A stretch of DNA of 64,000 bases from Pelomonas aquatica (GCF_026712205.1 NZ_JAPPUW010000008.1:62001-126000); one strand, 5' to 3'; numbered from the stretch's first letter, positions 16,254-24,766 are shown. Numbers and translations: made by a program. Notes: generated by a model not told the origin, from the letters alone.

Positions 16254-18923
16254 TCAGCCGACCCGCCCGACGCGGCGGCAGACGAGCAGGATCTCCGAAG
16301 GCTGGTCCCGGTCGGCGCGGCTGTCGAAGCCCAGCGACTTGGCCAGCGCCAGCATCGCGCGGTTCTCGCGCAGCACATGGCCGACGATCTGCTGCGTGCC
16401 GCGCGCCGCGGCGTAGTCCAGCAGGGCCTGCATCAGCACGCGGCCCAGGCCCTGGCCCTTGAGCTCGCTGCGCACCATGACGGCGAACTCGGCCTCGACG
16501 TTGTCGGGGTCGCGCACCAGGCGGGCCACGCCCAGCGTGCGCGGGCCGCCGGGGGCCTGCGGGTCGACGACGACGAAGGCCATCTCGCGCTCGTAGTCGA
16601 TCTGGGTCATGCGGGCCAGTTCGTCGTGGGACAGCCTGTGCGGCGCCTCGAAGAAGCGCATGCGCAGGTCCTCCGGGTCGGCGGCCTCCAGGAACTCGCG
16701 GTGCAGGGCCTCGTCCTCGGGCCGGATCGGCCGCATGACGACGCTGCGCCCCTGCCAGGCCAGCGTGCGCTCCAGCTCGGCGGGGTAGGGCCGCACCGCG
16801 AAGCTCGCGACGCCCGCGGGCCGCGCGGCGGACAGGCGCACGCGCGCGTCCAGCGCCAGCACGCCGCCCTCGTCGGCCCACAGCGGGTTGATGTCCAGCT
16901 CGGCCAGCTCGGGCAGGTCGGCCAGCATGCGCGCGACGGCGATCAGCACGTCGCACAGCGCGTCCAGCTGCGCGGGCGGTCGGTCGCGGTAGCCGGCCAG
17001 CAGCCGGGCCACGCGGGTGCGCTCGATCAGCTCGCGCGCCAGTGCGCGGTTCAGCGGCGGCAGCGCCACGGCGCGGTCGCCCAGCACCTCCACGGCCGTG
17101 CCGCCCTGGCCGAACAGCAGCACCGGGCCGAAGACGGGGTCGACATGCGCGCCGACGATGAGCTCCTGCGCATGCGGGCGCTCGGCCATGGCCTGCACGC
17201 TGAAGCCGTCGATGCGGGCCTCGGGGCGCTCGTGGCGCAGGCGTTCGAGCATGCCGCGCGCGGCGGCGCGCACGGCCTCCTCGCCGCGCAGGTCCAGGCG
17301 CACGCCGCCGGCCTCGGACTTGTGCAGGATGTCGGGCGACACGATCTTCAGCACGACCGGCGCGGCGATCTCGAACGCGGCGGCCGCGGCGGCGTCCGGC
17401 GTGGCTGCCACGCGCCGCGTGGCGACGGCGGGGATGCCGTAGGCGGCGATCAGGGCCTTGGCGTCGATCTCGTCCAGCCACTCGCGGCCGGCGGCCAGCG
17501 CCGCGTCGATGAGGCGGCGCGCGCGCGCCAGGTCGGGTTCGCCGGCCGCGCTGGCCGCGGGCGTCTGGCGCAGTGCCGCCTGGTTGCGGCGGTAGGTCTG
17601 CATCAGCGCGAAGGCGCGCACGGCCTCCTCGGGTGCCTCGTAGTCGGCGATGCCGGCCGCCTCGAACAGGCGCCGCGCCGGCGCGATGGTGTCGCCGCCG
17701 AGCCAGCAGCTCATGACCCGGCCGCGCCGCGTCGCGATGCGCGGCGCGCAGGCCTCGGCGATGTCGCGGCTGGCGACGATGGCGGTCGGCGCGTGGACGA
17801 ACAGGATGGCGCCGGCCTCGGGGGCGTCGAACAGCGCATTCAGCGTGTCCAGGTAGCGCTGCACCGGCGCGTCGCCGATGATGTCGATGGGATTGCCGTG
17901 CGACCAGTTGGCGGGCAGTACGGCATCCAGCCGCCGCATCAGCGCCTCGCCGGGCTGGGCCAGCCTCACGCCCAGGGCCGAGGCGGCGTCCGCCACCATG
18001 ACGCCGGCACCGCCGCCGTTGGTCATCACCATCAGCTCGGCGCTGCGGTTGTCGCGGAAGCGCGCCAGCGTCTCGGCGGCGATGAACAGCTCCTTGAGCG
18101 TGTCCACGCGCAGCATGCCGGCGCGGCGGATGGCGGCGTCGAAGACGATGTCCTCGCCGGCCAGCGCGCCGGTGTGCGACGCGGCGGCCTTGATGCCGGC
18201 CGGCGCACGGCCGGCCTTCACGACGATGACCGGCTTGGCCCGTGCCGCCGCGCGCGCGGCCGACATGAATTTGCGCGGCGATGTGATGGACTCGATGTAG
18301 AGCAGGATGGCACGGGTGTGGCGGTCGGTGGCGAGGTGGTCGAGCAGGTCGCCGAAGTCGACGTCCATGTGCTCGCCGAGCGAGATGAGGTGGGAGAAGC
18401 CGATGCCCTCGGTGTTGGCCCAGTCCAGCAGCGCGGTCATCAGCGCGCCGGACTGCGACACCAGGGCCAGCTCGCCGGGCCGGGCGCCGGCCTGGGTGAA
18501 GCTCGCGTTCAGGCCCAGGCGCGGGTTGAGCAGGCCGATGCAGTTGGGCCCCAGCAGGCGCAGCACATGGGGCCGAGCGGCGTCCAGCGCCGCCTGCTTC
18601 TGCGCGGGCGTGAGCCCGGCCGTGACGACGATGGCCGCGCGCGTGCCGCGCTCGCCGAGTTCGGCGACGAGGCCGGCGATGCTGTCGGGCGGCGTGCACA
18701 GCACGGCCAGGTCGGGCACGAAGGGCAGGGCGGCCGTGCCTGCGTGGCAACGCATGCCGTCCAGCGTCTGCAGGCGCGGGTTGACCGGCGCGATCGGCCC
18801 CTTGAAGCCCCCCGACGCGAGGTTGCGCCAGACGGTGGTTCCCACGCGGGCGGGCTTGTCGGAGGCCCCGTAGACGGCCACGGAGCGTGGCGTCAGCAGG
18901 CGGTCGAGGTGGCGTTGCGTCAT
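16254..18923 (-). CDS. Acyl-CoA synthetase (NDP-forming)-GNAT acetyltransferase fusion
   Basis: Fusion of an ADP-forming acetyl-CoA synthetase-like module and a GNAT domain, the architecture of bacterial protein acetyltransferase Pat/YfiQ. In about 889 residues: CoA-binding Rossmann domain (RSVAVYGASDKPARVG at 15-30), succinyl-CoA ligase-like domain (VTAGLTPAQKQA, LLGPNCIGLLNP, SQSGALMTALLDWA), ATP-grasp domain (about 480-690) with VVLKIVSPDILHKSEAGGV, and C-terminal GNAT domain (about 740-885) with VMVRSELKGQGLGRVLMQALLDYA, the acetyl-CoA site. It may acetylate metabolic enzymes, as Pat does Acs, or be a low-energy acyl-CoA ligase. ATGs at 18932 and 18923 are both possible and neither has a Shine-Dalgarno. 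The FNR-like box at 18959 would place the transcript start almost on 18923, suggesting a very short or absent leader. Confidence 0.85.
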   Translation of the reverse strand: MTQRHLDRLLTPRSVAVYGASDKPARVGTTVWRNLASGGFKGPIAPVNPRLQTLDGMRCHAGTAALPFVPDLAVLCTPPDSIAGLVAELGERGTRAAIVVTAGLTPAQKQAALDAARPHVLRLLGPNCIGLLNPRLGLNASFTQAGARPGELALVSQSGALMTALLDWANTEGIGFSHLISLGEHMDVDFGDLLDHLATDRHTRAILLYIESITSPRKFMSAARAAARAKPVIVVKAGRAPAGIKAAASHTGALAGEDIVFDAAIRRAGMLRVDTLKELFIAAETLARFRDNRSAELMVMTNGGGAGVMVADAASALGVRLAQPGEALMRRLDAVLPANWSHGNPIDIIGDAPVQRYLDTLNALFDAPEAGAILFVHAPTAIVASRDIAEACAPRIATRRGRVMSCWLGGDTIAPARRLFEAAGIADYEAPEEAVRAFALMQTYRRNQAALRQTPAASAAGEPDLARARRLIDAALAAGREWLDEIDAKALIAAYGIPAVATRRVAATPDAAAAAAFEIAAPVVLKIVSPDILHKSEAGGVRLDLRGEEAVRAAARGMLERLRHERPEARIDGFSVQAMAERPHAQELIVGAHVDPVFGPVLLFGQGGTAVEVLGDRAVALPPLNRALARELIERTRVARLLAGYRDRPPAQLDALCDVLIAVARMLADLPELAELDINPLWADEGGVLALDARVRLSAARPAGVASFAVRPYPAELERTLAWQGRSVVMRPIRPEDEALHREFLEAADPEDLRMRFFEAPHRLSHDELARMTQIDYEREMAFVVVDPQAPGGPRTLGVARLVRDPDNVEAEFAVMVRSELKGQGLGRVLMQALLDYAAARGTQQIVGHVLRENRAMLALAKSLGFDSRADRDQPSEILLVCRRVGRVG

Positions 18924-18958
18924 GCCGTGCATCGTCGCCAACGCGGTCGGGCGGGGCT

Positions 18959-18972
18959 TTGCGCGGCGTCAA
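18959..18972 (-). promoter_or_regulatory. FNR-like box upstream of the CoA-ligase/GNAT gene
   Basis: On the minus strand this reads TTGAC-GCCG-CGCAA. The half-site pair equals that at 21880. The hexamer 29.5 bp downstream is a poor -10 (GACGAT), so function is less certain than for the other boxes. Confidence 0.5.
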
Positions 18973-19062
18973 CCGATCGGGTCGACGCCAGTTGTCCATG
19001 GCGTCGCCCGCGACGGATGAAACGAATTCAGGAATGCAAGCCCGGAGGCTCCGGGCGTGAGC

Positions 19063-19395
19063 TTATGCCTCGGTGGCGTCGTGCCGGAGCGCATTCACCC
19101 AGACCTGCGCCCAGCCGGCCCAGGCCTGCTGCAGCGCCGCCGGCTCCAGCAGGCCCAGGCCTTTGCTGGCGTCCAGCAGGGGCTGGGCCGAAGGAGGCGG
19201 CGCGGACGCGCCGAGCCAGGCCTGCCACAGGTTGGCCGTATGGCGCTCCGCGTCCTTCCAGAGGCTCGTCTGCGCATCGAGCACGGCGATGAGCCAGCGG
19301 CCATAGGCCATAGGCCCGCCGGCCCATAGCTGCGACAGCAGGACGAGTTCATCGAAGGGGGTGGCGGCAGATGGTGCGCGGACAAGGGCTGGCAT
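19063..19395 (-). CDS. Trp-rich small protein, possibly phasin-like
   Basis: A 110-residue protein from the ATG at 19395, which has a clear GGAGGA Shine-Dalgarno. It has eight tryptophans, mostly in amphipathic helical stretches such as FDELVLLSQLWAGGPMAYG, TANLWQAWLG and QQAWAGWAQVWVNALR. It has no signal peptide or true membrane helix. The helical, amphipathic, Trp/Ala-rich composition recalls phasins (polyhydroxyalkanoate granule-coat proteins), but no signature proves it. The FNR-type box at 19448 with a TACAGT -10 implies low-oxygen induction, when polyhydroxyalkanoate handling often changes. Called hypothetical with a phasin-like suggestion. Confidence 0.6.
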   Translation of the reverse strand: MPALVRAPSAATPFDELVLLSQLWAGGPMAYGRWLIAVLDAQTSLWKDAERHTANLWQAWLGASAPPPSAQPLLDASKGLGLLEPAALQQAWAGWAQVWVNALRHDATEA

Positions 19396-19420
19396 GGCGG
19401 TCCTCCGAGGCAGATAAACC

Positions 19421-19461
19421 ACTGTAGGCGAGCGGCGGCGACTCTGCTTGAGCCGTGTCAA
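19421..19461 (-). promoter_or_regulatory. FNR-type box and -10 of the Trp-rich gene
   Basis: The minus strand shows TTGAC-ACGG-CTCAA (19461-19448) with its centre 28.5 bp before TACAGT (19426-19421). The geometry matches the 15684 box. Confidence 0.65.
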
Positions 19462-19522
19462 GTTGAATACCTTGCCCCGGCCTCCTGGCGAGGCCTTTGA
19501 CGCGGCCCCTGCCCGGGGGCCC

Positions 19523-20356
19523 TCAGTGCGACATCAGCACCGGCACGGTCATCGACGCGAGCAGCGTGCGCGACACACCGCCGAACAGCCGCTCGGTCCA
19601 GCGCGCATGGCCATAGGCGCCCATGACGATCAGGTCCGCGCCGCGGTCGGAGGCGGCGTTCAGCAGCGCGTCGCCGACGGCCAGCGGCGTCACCTCGTCG
19701 TGCACCTCGGCATCGACGCCCTGGAAGGCCAGCCACTGGCGCAGGCAGGCCATGAATTCCAGCGGGCGCTGCGCATCGGCCTCGCTGCGCCAGTGCATCA
19801 GCGCGACCTTGCCGGCGCGGCGCAGCAGCGGCAGCGCGTCCGTCATCGCGCGCACCGATTCGGGGCTGCCGTCCCAGGCCAGCAGCACGCGGCGCAGGTG
19901 CAGCGGCTCCAGGTGGGTGTAGGGAATCAGCAGCACTGGCCGTGAGCAGGCCAGCAGCACCTGCTCCAGCTCGGCGAGCTGCTGCCGGTGGCCGGGCAGC
20001 GAGGGGTCGGGCTGGCTCATGACGAGCAGGTCGGTGCACTGCGCGTGGCGGGCGAGCGATTCGGCGGCGGGCGAGGGGTCGGCCAGCGCCTCGAAGGAGG
20101 CCAGCCCGGCGGCCTCGCAGCGCTCGTGGAAGCGCTGCGCGATGTCGCGGGCCTGGGCCAGCAGCGTGGCGCCGGCGCGCGCGGCGTAGTCGTCCATGGC
20201 CGCCGCGGCCTGCAGGGCCTGCAGGTCCAGGGCGGCGGTCGGCGCGAGGCCGATCAGATGGGCCCCGAAGGCCTTGGCCAGCGCGATGGCGATGTGGGTG
20301 CGCGCCGGGTTGGCCGGCAGCGCGTCGAGGGCGACGAGCAGGCTGCGATAGGTCAT
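19523..20356 (-). CDS. Tandem-domain universal stress protein
   Basis: UspA-superfamily protein of 277 residues with two Usp domains in tandem. The first starts MTYRSLLVALDALP. The second, from about residue 155 (RRVLLAWDGSPES), ends in the ATP-binding pattern G-A-Y-G-H, nine residues, GGVSRTLL (about 245-268), so at least the second half should bind ATP. In several proteobacteria Usp proteins of this kind are induced by FNR-type regulators in oxygen limitation. It follows adhP on the same strand with a 42-bp gap and probably shares the transcript starting at the 21880 box. Confidence 0.88.
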   Translation of the reverse strand: MTYRSLLVALDALPANPARTHIAIALAKAFGAHLIGLAPTAALDLQALQAAAAMDDYAARAGATLLAQARDIAQRFHERCEAAGLASFEALADPSPAAESLARHAQCTDLLVMSQPDPSLPGHRQQLAELEQVLLACSRPVLLIPYTHLEPLHLRRVLLAWDGSPESVRAMTDALPLLRRAGKVALMHWRSEADAQRPLEFMACLRQWLAFQGVDAEVHDEVTPLAVGDALLNAASDRGADLIVMGAYGHARWTERLFGGVSRTLLASMTVPVLMSH

Positions 20357-20398
20357 GGCTTGGAGTCCTCCAGGCAGAAGATGGGTGGGAACGCGGGA

Positions 20399-21421
20399 TC
20401 AGGCAAAGCTCAGCACGGCGCGCCCGTCGATGCGGCCGACGCGCAGTTCGTCGAGGATGTGGTTGATGTCGTCGAGCCGGTAGGTCGTCGTGGCCGCCTG
20501 CACCTTGCCTTCGGCGGCGAACTGCAGCGCCTCGTTGAGGTCCTGGCGGCTGCCGACGATGGAGCCGCGCACGGTCTTGGCGTTGAGGACGACGTCGAAG
20601 ATGGGCAGCGCGAAGTCGCCCGGCGGCAACCCCACCATGGACATGGTGCCGCGCTTGTGCAGCATGCCCAGCGACTGGCCGAAGGACTCGCGCGACACGG
20701 CGGTGACGAGGGCGCCATGCACGCCGCGCAGCTCCTGCTGCAGCGTGGCCGCGGGGTCGCATTCCGCGGCGTTGATGCAGAGCTCGGCGCCCAGGCGCTG
20801 CGCCATCTGCAGCCGGCTGGTGTCGATGTCGACGGCGGCGACATGCAAGCCCATCGCCCGCGCGTACTGCACGGCGAGGTGACCCAGGCCGCCGACGCCG
20901 ACGATGGCAACCCATTGGCCGGGCCGCACGTCCAGCACCTTCAGGCCCTTGTAGGCGGTCACGCCGGCGCACAGGATGGGCGCCAGCGATTCGAAGGACA
21001 GGCCGTCGGGCAACTGGCCCACATAGGCGGGGTCGGCCAGCACGTATTCGGCAAAGCCGCCGTTGACGGTGTAGCCGGTCATCTGCTGGCCGTCGCACAG
21101 CGTCTCCCAGCCGGTCAGGCAGTGCTCGCAGTGGCCGCAGGCGGTGTGCAGCCAGGGCACGCCGACGCGGTCGCCCTCGCGGATGCCGCGCACGCCGGCG
21201 CCCACGGCCGCCACATGGCCCGCGCCCTCGTGGCCGGGGATGAAGGGCAGTGGCGGCTTGACGGGCCAGTCGCCGTCGGCCGCGTGCAGGTCGGTGTGGC
21301 AGACGCCGCAGGCGGCCACCTTGACGAGGATCTGCCCCGGCGGCACCTCGGGCAGGGGCACCTCCTCCAGGCTGAGCGGCTCGCCGTAGGCGCGGACGAC
21401 GGCGGCTTTCATCGTGGGCAT
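20399..21421 (-). CDS. adhP: Zinc-dependent alcohol dehydrogenase
   Basis: Cytoplasmic NAD(P)-dependent alcohol dehydrogenase of the medium-chain family, likely interconverting ethanol or other primary alcohols and aldehydes. In 340 residues the catalytic zinc ligands are C41 (GVCHTD), H64 (PGHEGAG) and C151 (PILCAG). The structural zinc ligands are C95, C98, C101 and C109. The Rossmann glycine motif GVGGLG lies at 175-180, followed by VDIDTSRLQMAQRLGA. It matches the propanol-preferring AdhP/AdhA type. It lies between the DksA/TraR gene and uspA, all on the minus strand. A fermentative or redox-balancing role during oxygen limitation is inferred from context. ATGs at 21421 and 21412 are both possible. 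Confidence 0.92.
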   Translation of the reverse strand: MPTMKAAVVRAYGEPLSLEEVPLPEVPPGQILVKVAACGVCHTDLHAADGDWPVKPPLPFIPGHEGAGHVAAVGAGVRGIREGDRVGVPWLHTACGHCEHCLTGWETLCDGQQMTGYTVNGGFAEYVLADPAYVGQLPDGLSFESLAPILCAGVTAYKGLKVLDVRPGQWVAIVGVGGLGHLAVQYARAMGLHVAAVDIDTSRLQMAQRLGAELCINAAECDPAATLQQELRGVHGALVTAVSRESFGQSLGMLHKRGTMSMVGLPPGDFALPIFDVVLNAKTVRGSIVGSRQDLNEALQFAAEGKVQAATTTYRLDDINHILDELRVGRIDGRAVLSFA

Positions 21422-21442
21422 GGCGCTTCCTTCGGGTCGGGG

Positions 21443-21826
21443 TCAGTGATGGCTTGCCGCGGCCTCGTGCGCGGCCTGGCAGGCCGTGCAGCGCAGGGCC
21501 GACGGGTTGGCGCGCAGGCGTTCCACCGGGATGGCTTCCGCGCAGCTCGCGCACAGGCCGAAGCGGCCTTCCTCCAGGCGCCGCAGCGCGGCTTCGACGT
21601 CGCGGAGTTCGGCGAGTTCGACGCGCTGCTGCTCGTCCTCGACGCCGTCGGCCTCGCTGCGGGCCGCGGCGTCCTTCAGGTCGGACACCTCGTGCGCGAG
21701 CTCCGCGGCCGCTTCGTCGGGGCGCAGGGCCTGGCGCAGGGCCGCGCGCCGCGTGCGCAGCGCAAGACGGAATGCCTCGATGTCGAGGCCGGCGGTGGGT
21801 GGGTTAGGTGTCGGGCGCGTGTTCAT
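21443..21826 (-). CDS. DksA/TraR-type zinc-finger protein
   Basis: A 127-residue protein with a long charged coiled-coil (about 17-88, rich in Glu/Arg/Ala). It ends in a C4 zinc finger with C92, C95, C113 and C116 in the pattern CASC-N17-CTAC. DksA/TraR relatives act in the RNA polymerase secondary channel with or without ppGpp. This one is shorter than DksA and lacks the clear DxxDxA coiled-coil tip, so polymerase modulation is unproven. It is the first gene of a minus-strand group with adhP and uspA. The FNR-like box at 21880 with TAGCCT lies directly upstream. Confidence 0.8.
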   Translation of the reverse strand: MNTRPTPNPPTAGLDIEAFRLALRTRRAALRQALRPDEAAAELAHEVSDLKDAAARSEADGVEDEQQRVELAELRDVEAALRRLEEGRFGLCASCAEAIPVERLRANPSALRCTACQAAHEAAASHH

Positions 21827-21851
21827 GGGATTCCCTGGATTCGATGGGGCA

Positions 21852-21893
21852 AGGCTAGGCCGGTTGCCGCGAATCCTCTTTGACGCGGCGCAA
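21852..21893 (-). promoter_or_regulatory. FNR-like box and -10 for the dksA-like/adhP/uspA group
   Basis: TTGAC-GCGG-CGCAA lies at 21880-21893 on the plus strand. Read toward the minus-strand genes, its centre is 29.5 bp from TAGCCT (21857-21852), identical to the spacing at the nirK promoter. Confidence 0.65.
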
Positions 21894-21938
21894 GGGCGGC
21901 CTGTCCTGATCGCGCCGCCTGCGGATCAGCCGCCGTCT

Positions 21939-21980
21939 TTGATCCAACGCAATCCCGCTGTCGCACGGGCTGCCTAGCAT
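21939..21980 (+). promoter_or_regulatory. FNR/DNR-type promoter of nirK
   Basis: TTGAT-CCAA-CGCAA (21939-21952) is centred 29.5 bp upstream of TAGCAT (21975-21980). That puts the box at about -41.5 from the predicted start near 21987, the classical class II position. Confidence 0.7.
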
Positions 21981-22007
21981 GGCTGCACACAACAAGGAGA
22001 GTTCCCC

Positions 22008-23450
22008 ATGCGTACCCGACTGTTGGGCCTGGCCCTGCTGGCCACCAGCCTGCTGGCACTGCAACCCGCGCAAGCCCAGACGGCCCTGCCCGTCGTGAAG
22101 GCGGAGCTGACCAGCCCGCCGCTGGTGCCGCCGCCCACGGGCCGCAAGGCGGCGGCCAAGGTCATCGTCGAGCTGGAGGTCGTCGAGAAGGAGATGTCAC
22201 TCTCCGAGGGCGTGAGCTACACCTTCTGGACCTTCGGCGGCACGGTGCCCGGCAGCTTCATCCGCGTGCGCCAGGGCGACACGGTGGAGTTCCACCTGAA
22301 GAACCACCCCAGCAGCAAGATGCCGCACAACATCGACCTGCACGGCGTGACCGGCCCGGGCGGTGGCGCGGCGTCCAGCTTCACGGCGCCGGGGCATGAA
22401 TCGCAGTTCACGTTCAAGGCGCTGAACGAGGGCATCTACGTCTACCACTGCGCCACCGCGCCGGTGGGCATGCACGTGGCCAACGGCATGTACGGCCTGA
22501 TCCTCGTCGAGCCGCCGCAGGGCCTGCCCAAGGTGGACCATGAGTACTACGTGATGCAGGGCGACTTCTACACGGCCGGCAAGTACCGCGAGAAGGGCCA
22601 GCAGCCCTTCGACATGGAGAAGGCCATCGACGAGCGCCCGACCTATGTCGTCTTCAACGGTGCCGAGGGCGCGCTGACCGGCGACCGCGCGATGAAGGCC
22701 AAGACCGGCGAGACGGTGCGCCTGTACGTCGGCAACGGCGGCCCCAACCTGGTGTCGAGCTTCCACGTCATCGGCGCCATCTTCGACAACGTGCGCTTCG
22801 AGGGCGGCACGCTGGCGCAGAAGAACGTGCAGACGACGCTGATCCCGGCCGGCGGCGCCGCCATCGTCGACTTCAAGGCCAAGGTGCCGGGCAGCTATGT
22901 GCTGGTCGACCACTCCATCTTCCGCGCCTTCAACAAGGGCGCGCTGGCCATCCTGAAGATCGACGGCCCCGAGGACAAGAGCATCTACTCCGGCAAGGAG
23001 CTGGACTCGGTCTACCTCGGCGACCGCGCCCAGCCCAACCTGAAGGCCGTCGCCACCGCGACGCAGGCCGCCGCCAGCGGCAAGCTGACGCCGCAGGACC
23101 AGATCGCCGCCGGCAAGGAGCTGTTCGCCGGCACCTGCTCGGTCTGCCACCAGGCCAACGGCGCCGGCCTGCCCGGCGTGTTCCCGCCGCTGGCCAAGTC
23201 CGACTTCCTGGGCGCCGACCCCAAGCGCGCCGTCGGCGTGGTGCTGAACGGCCTGTCGGGCAAGGTCACGGTGAATGGCAAGGACTACAACTCCGTCATG
23301 CCGCCGATGAACCAGCTCAATGACGACGAGGTCGCGAACATCCTGACCTATGTGCTGAACAGCTGGGACAACCCGGGCGGCAGCGTCTCGGCCGACGACG
23401 TCAAGAAGGCCCGCGCCAGCAAGCCGGCGGCTGCGGCCGCGGCTCACTGA
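22008..23450 (+). CDS. nirK: Copper nitrite reductase with C-terminal cytochrome c domain
   Basis: Periplasmic enzyme reducing nitrite to nitric oxide, the defining step of denitrification. A signal peptide (about 1-24, cleavage near AQAQ) precedes two cupredoxin domains. Aligned with the Alcaligenes/Achromobacter enzymes, type 1 copper ligands are H107, C148, H156 and M161. Type 2 ligands are H112, H147 and H302, and the catalytic pair is D110 and H253. The C148-H156 loop is one residue shorter than in Alcaligenes faecalis NirK. From about 362 a class I cytochrome c domain follows, with C377-S-V-C380-H381 and a Met (431 or 434) as probable axial ligand. This matches the three-domain heme-tethered NirK of Ralstonia pickettii type. 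Length is 480 residues. It is translationally coupled to nirV. Confidence 0.95.
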   Translation: MRTRLLGLALLATSLLALQPAQAQTALPVVKAELTSPPLVPPPTGRKAAAKVIVELEVVEKEMSLSEGVSYTFWTFGGTVPGSFIRVRQGDTVEFHLKNHPSSKMPHNIDLHGVTGPGGGAASSFTAPGHESQFTFKALNEGIYVYHCATAPVGMHVANGMYGLILVEPPQGLPKVDHEYYVMQGDFYTAGKYREKGQQPFDMEKAIDERPTYVVFNGAEGALTGDRAMKAKTGETVRLYVGNGGPNLVSSFHVIGAIFDNVRFEGGTLAQKNVQTTLIPAGGAAIVDFKAKVPGSYVLVDHSIFRAFNKGALAILKIDGPEDKSIYSGKELDSVYLGDRAQPNLKAVATATQAAASGKLTPQDQIAAGKELFAGTCSVCHQANGAGLPGVFPPLAKSDFLGADPKRAVGVVLNGLSGKVTVNGKDYNSVMPPMNQLNDDEVANILTYVLNSWDNPGGSVSADDVKKARASKPAAAAAAH

Positions 23451-24157
23451 TGAGCCTGGCCGCACTCGCGCTGGCGGCCTATGTGAGCCTGCCGGCCGGC
23501 CACATCGCCAGCGTGCTGGCGCGCGACGCGGACCGCGAGCCGGCCACCGTCGCCGCCTTCGCGATGCGCGAGCGGCCGGTCACGCGCGCCGAGTTCGCGG
23601 CCTTCCTGCAGGCCCACCCCGAATGGCGGGCCGGGCAGGTGCCGCAGGCCTTCGCGTCGGCCGGCTATCTGCAGGCCGATGGCGCGGCGGATGCACCGCA
23701 GACGGCCGTCAGCTGGTTCGCGGCCCAGGCCTATTGCGAGAGCGAGGGCGCGCGGCTGCCCACCTGGCTGGAGTGGGAATACGCCGACGCGGCCGACGCC
23801 ACGCGCCCCGACGCGCGCAGCGACCCGCGCTGGCTGGCCACCATCCTCGGCTGGTATGCGCGCCCGGCCAACACGCCGCTGCCGGCCGTCGGCGGCGCGC
23901 CCAATGTCTACGGCGTGCGCGACCTGCACGGCCTGGTCTGGGAATGGGTGGACGACTTCAACAGCCTGCTCGTCAACGCGGACAGCCGCAGCGCCGAAGA
24001 CCCCGACCGGCTCAAGTTCTGTGGTGCCGGCGCGCTGGACCTGCAGGACCGCCAGAACTACGCGGTGCTGATGCGCATTGCGCTGCTGGCCTCGCTCGGC
24101 GCGGCCGACAGCACGGCCAGCCTGGCCTTTCGCTGCGCCAAGGAGATTGCACGATGA
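23450..24157 (+). CDS. nirV: NirV-type formylglycine-generating-enzyme-like protein
   Basis: SUMF1/FGE-fold protein of 235 residues, the type found next to nirK in other denitrifiers and named NirV. Typical motifs are PVTRAEFAAFLQAHPEW, PQTAVSWFAAQAYCESEGARLPTWLEWEYA, GLVWEWVDDF and the end SLAFRCAKE. A hydrophobic N-terminus (LAALALAAYVSLPAG) may be a signal peptide or anchor, so a periplasmic role is likely. Its exact function in nitrite reduction is not established in the family. The ATG overlaps the nirK stop by one base and its own stop overlaps the SCO gene by four, so the three genes form one transcript. Confidence 0.82.
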   Translation: MSLAALALAAYVSLPAGHIASVLARDADREPATVAAFAMRERPVTRAEFAAFLQAHPEWRAGQVPQAFASAGYLQADGAADAPQTAVSWFAAQAYCESEGARLPTWLEWEYADAADATRPDARSDPRWLATILGWYARPANTPLPAVGGAPNVYGVRDLHGLVWEWVDDFNSLLVNADSRSAEDPDRLKFCGAGALDLQDRQNYAVLMRIALLASLGAADSTASLAFRCAKEIAR

Positions 24158-24714
24158 AACGAAGACTCTGCCTCGCGGCGGCGCTGCTGAGCTGCGGCCT
24201 GGCCTGGGCCTGGCCGAGCGATTCGGTCTACCAGCTCAAGGCCACGCTGACCGACCAGCAGGGCCAGCCGCTGGCCTGGGATGCCGGCCAGGGCCACCCG
24301 GTGCTGGTCAGCATGTTCTACACGTCCTGCGAGTTTGTCTGCCCGATGCTCGTCGAGGCGGCGCGCGCAACCGAGGCCGCGCTCAGCGAGGCCGAGCGCC
24401 GCAACCTGCGCGTGGTCTTCGTCAGCTTCGACCCGGCGCGCGACAGCGTGGCTGCGCTGGCCTCGACCGCCCGCGAGCGCGGCGTGGACGGCACGCGCTG
24501 GCATCTGGCACGCACCGACCCGGCCAGCGTGCGCAAGATCGCCGCGCTGCTGAAGTTCCAGTACCGCGCCCTGCCCAATGGCGACTTCAACCACAGCGGC
24601 GAGCTGATCCTGCTCGACGGCGAGGGCCGCATCGCGGCACGCACGGCCATGCTGGCCGGCGTGGACGAGCGCCTGCTGGCGCGGCTGAAGCCCATGCTCA
24701 AGCCCGGTCAATAA
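24154..24714 (+). CDS. SCO1/SenC-family copper-delivery protein
   Basis: Thioredoxin-fold copper chaperone or thiol reductase of 186 residues. The N-terminal signal peptide ends near AWAW. The copper-binding CxxxC is C59-E-F-V-C63 in FYTSCEFVCPM, and the third ligand is H147 in FNHSGEL. SCO proteins usually metallate the CuA site of cytochrome oxidase. In third place of a nirK-nirV transcript this one more likely supplies or reduces copper for NirK, which is inference from context. The ATG lies inside the nirV stop (ATGA). Confidence 0.88.
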   Translation: MKRRLCLAAALLSCGLAWAWPSDSVYQLKATLTDQQGQPLAWDAGQGHPVLVSMFYTSCEFVCPMLVEAARATEAALSEAERRNLRVVFVSFDPARDSVAALASTARERGVDGTRWHLARTDPASVRKIAALLKFQYRALPNGDFNHSGELILLDGEGRIAARTAMLAGVDERLLARLKPMLKPGQ

Positions 24715-24749
24715 GCCCTCCTTCCGCCGCCTGGCGGCGCGGGTGAATG

Positions 24750-24765
24750 CTGTATATATTTACAG
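24750..24765 (+). promoter_or_regulatory. LexA (SOS) box abutting a start codon
   Basis: CTGTATATATTTACAG fits CTGT-N8-ACAG exactly with the expected AT-rich core. The ATG at 24767 begins one base after the box, and TATATT inside the box could be the -10. Confidence 0.85.
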
Positions 24766-24766
24766 C

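Noticed and set aside
23444-24711. Minus-strand frames opposite nirV and the SCO gene
   Set aside because: The plus-strand genes have clear family motifs and overlapping starts and stops; the minus frames are shadows.
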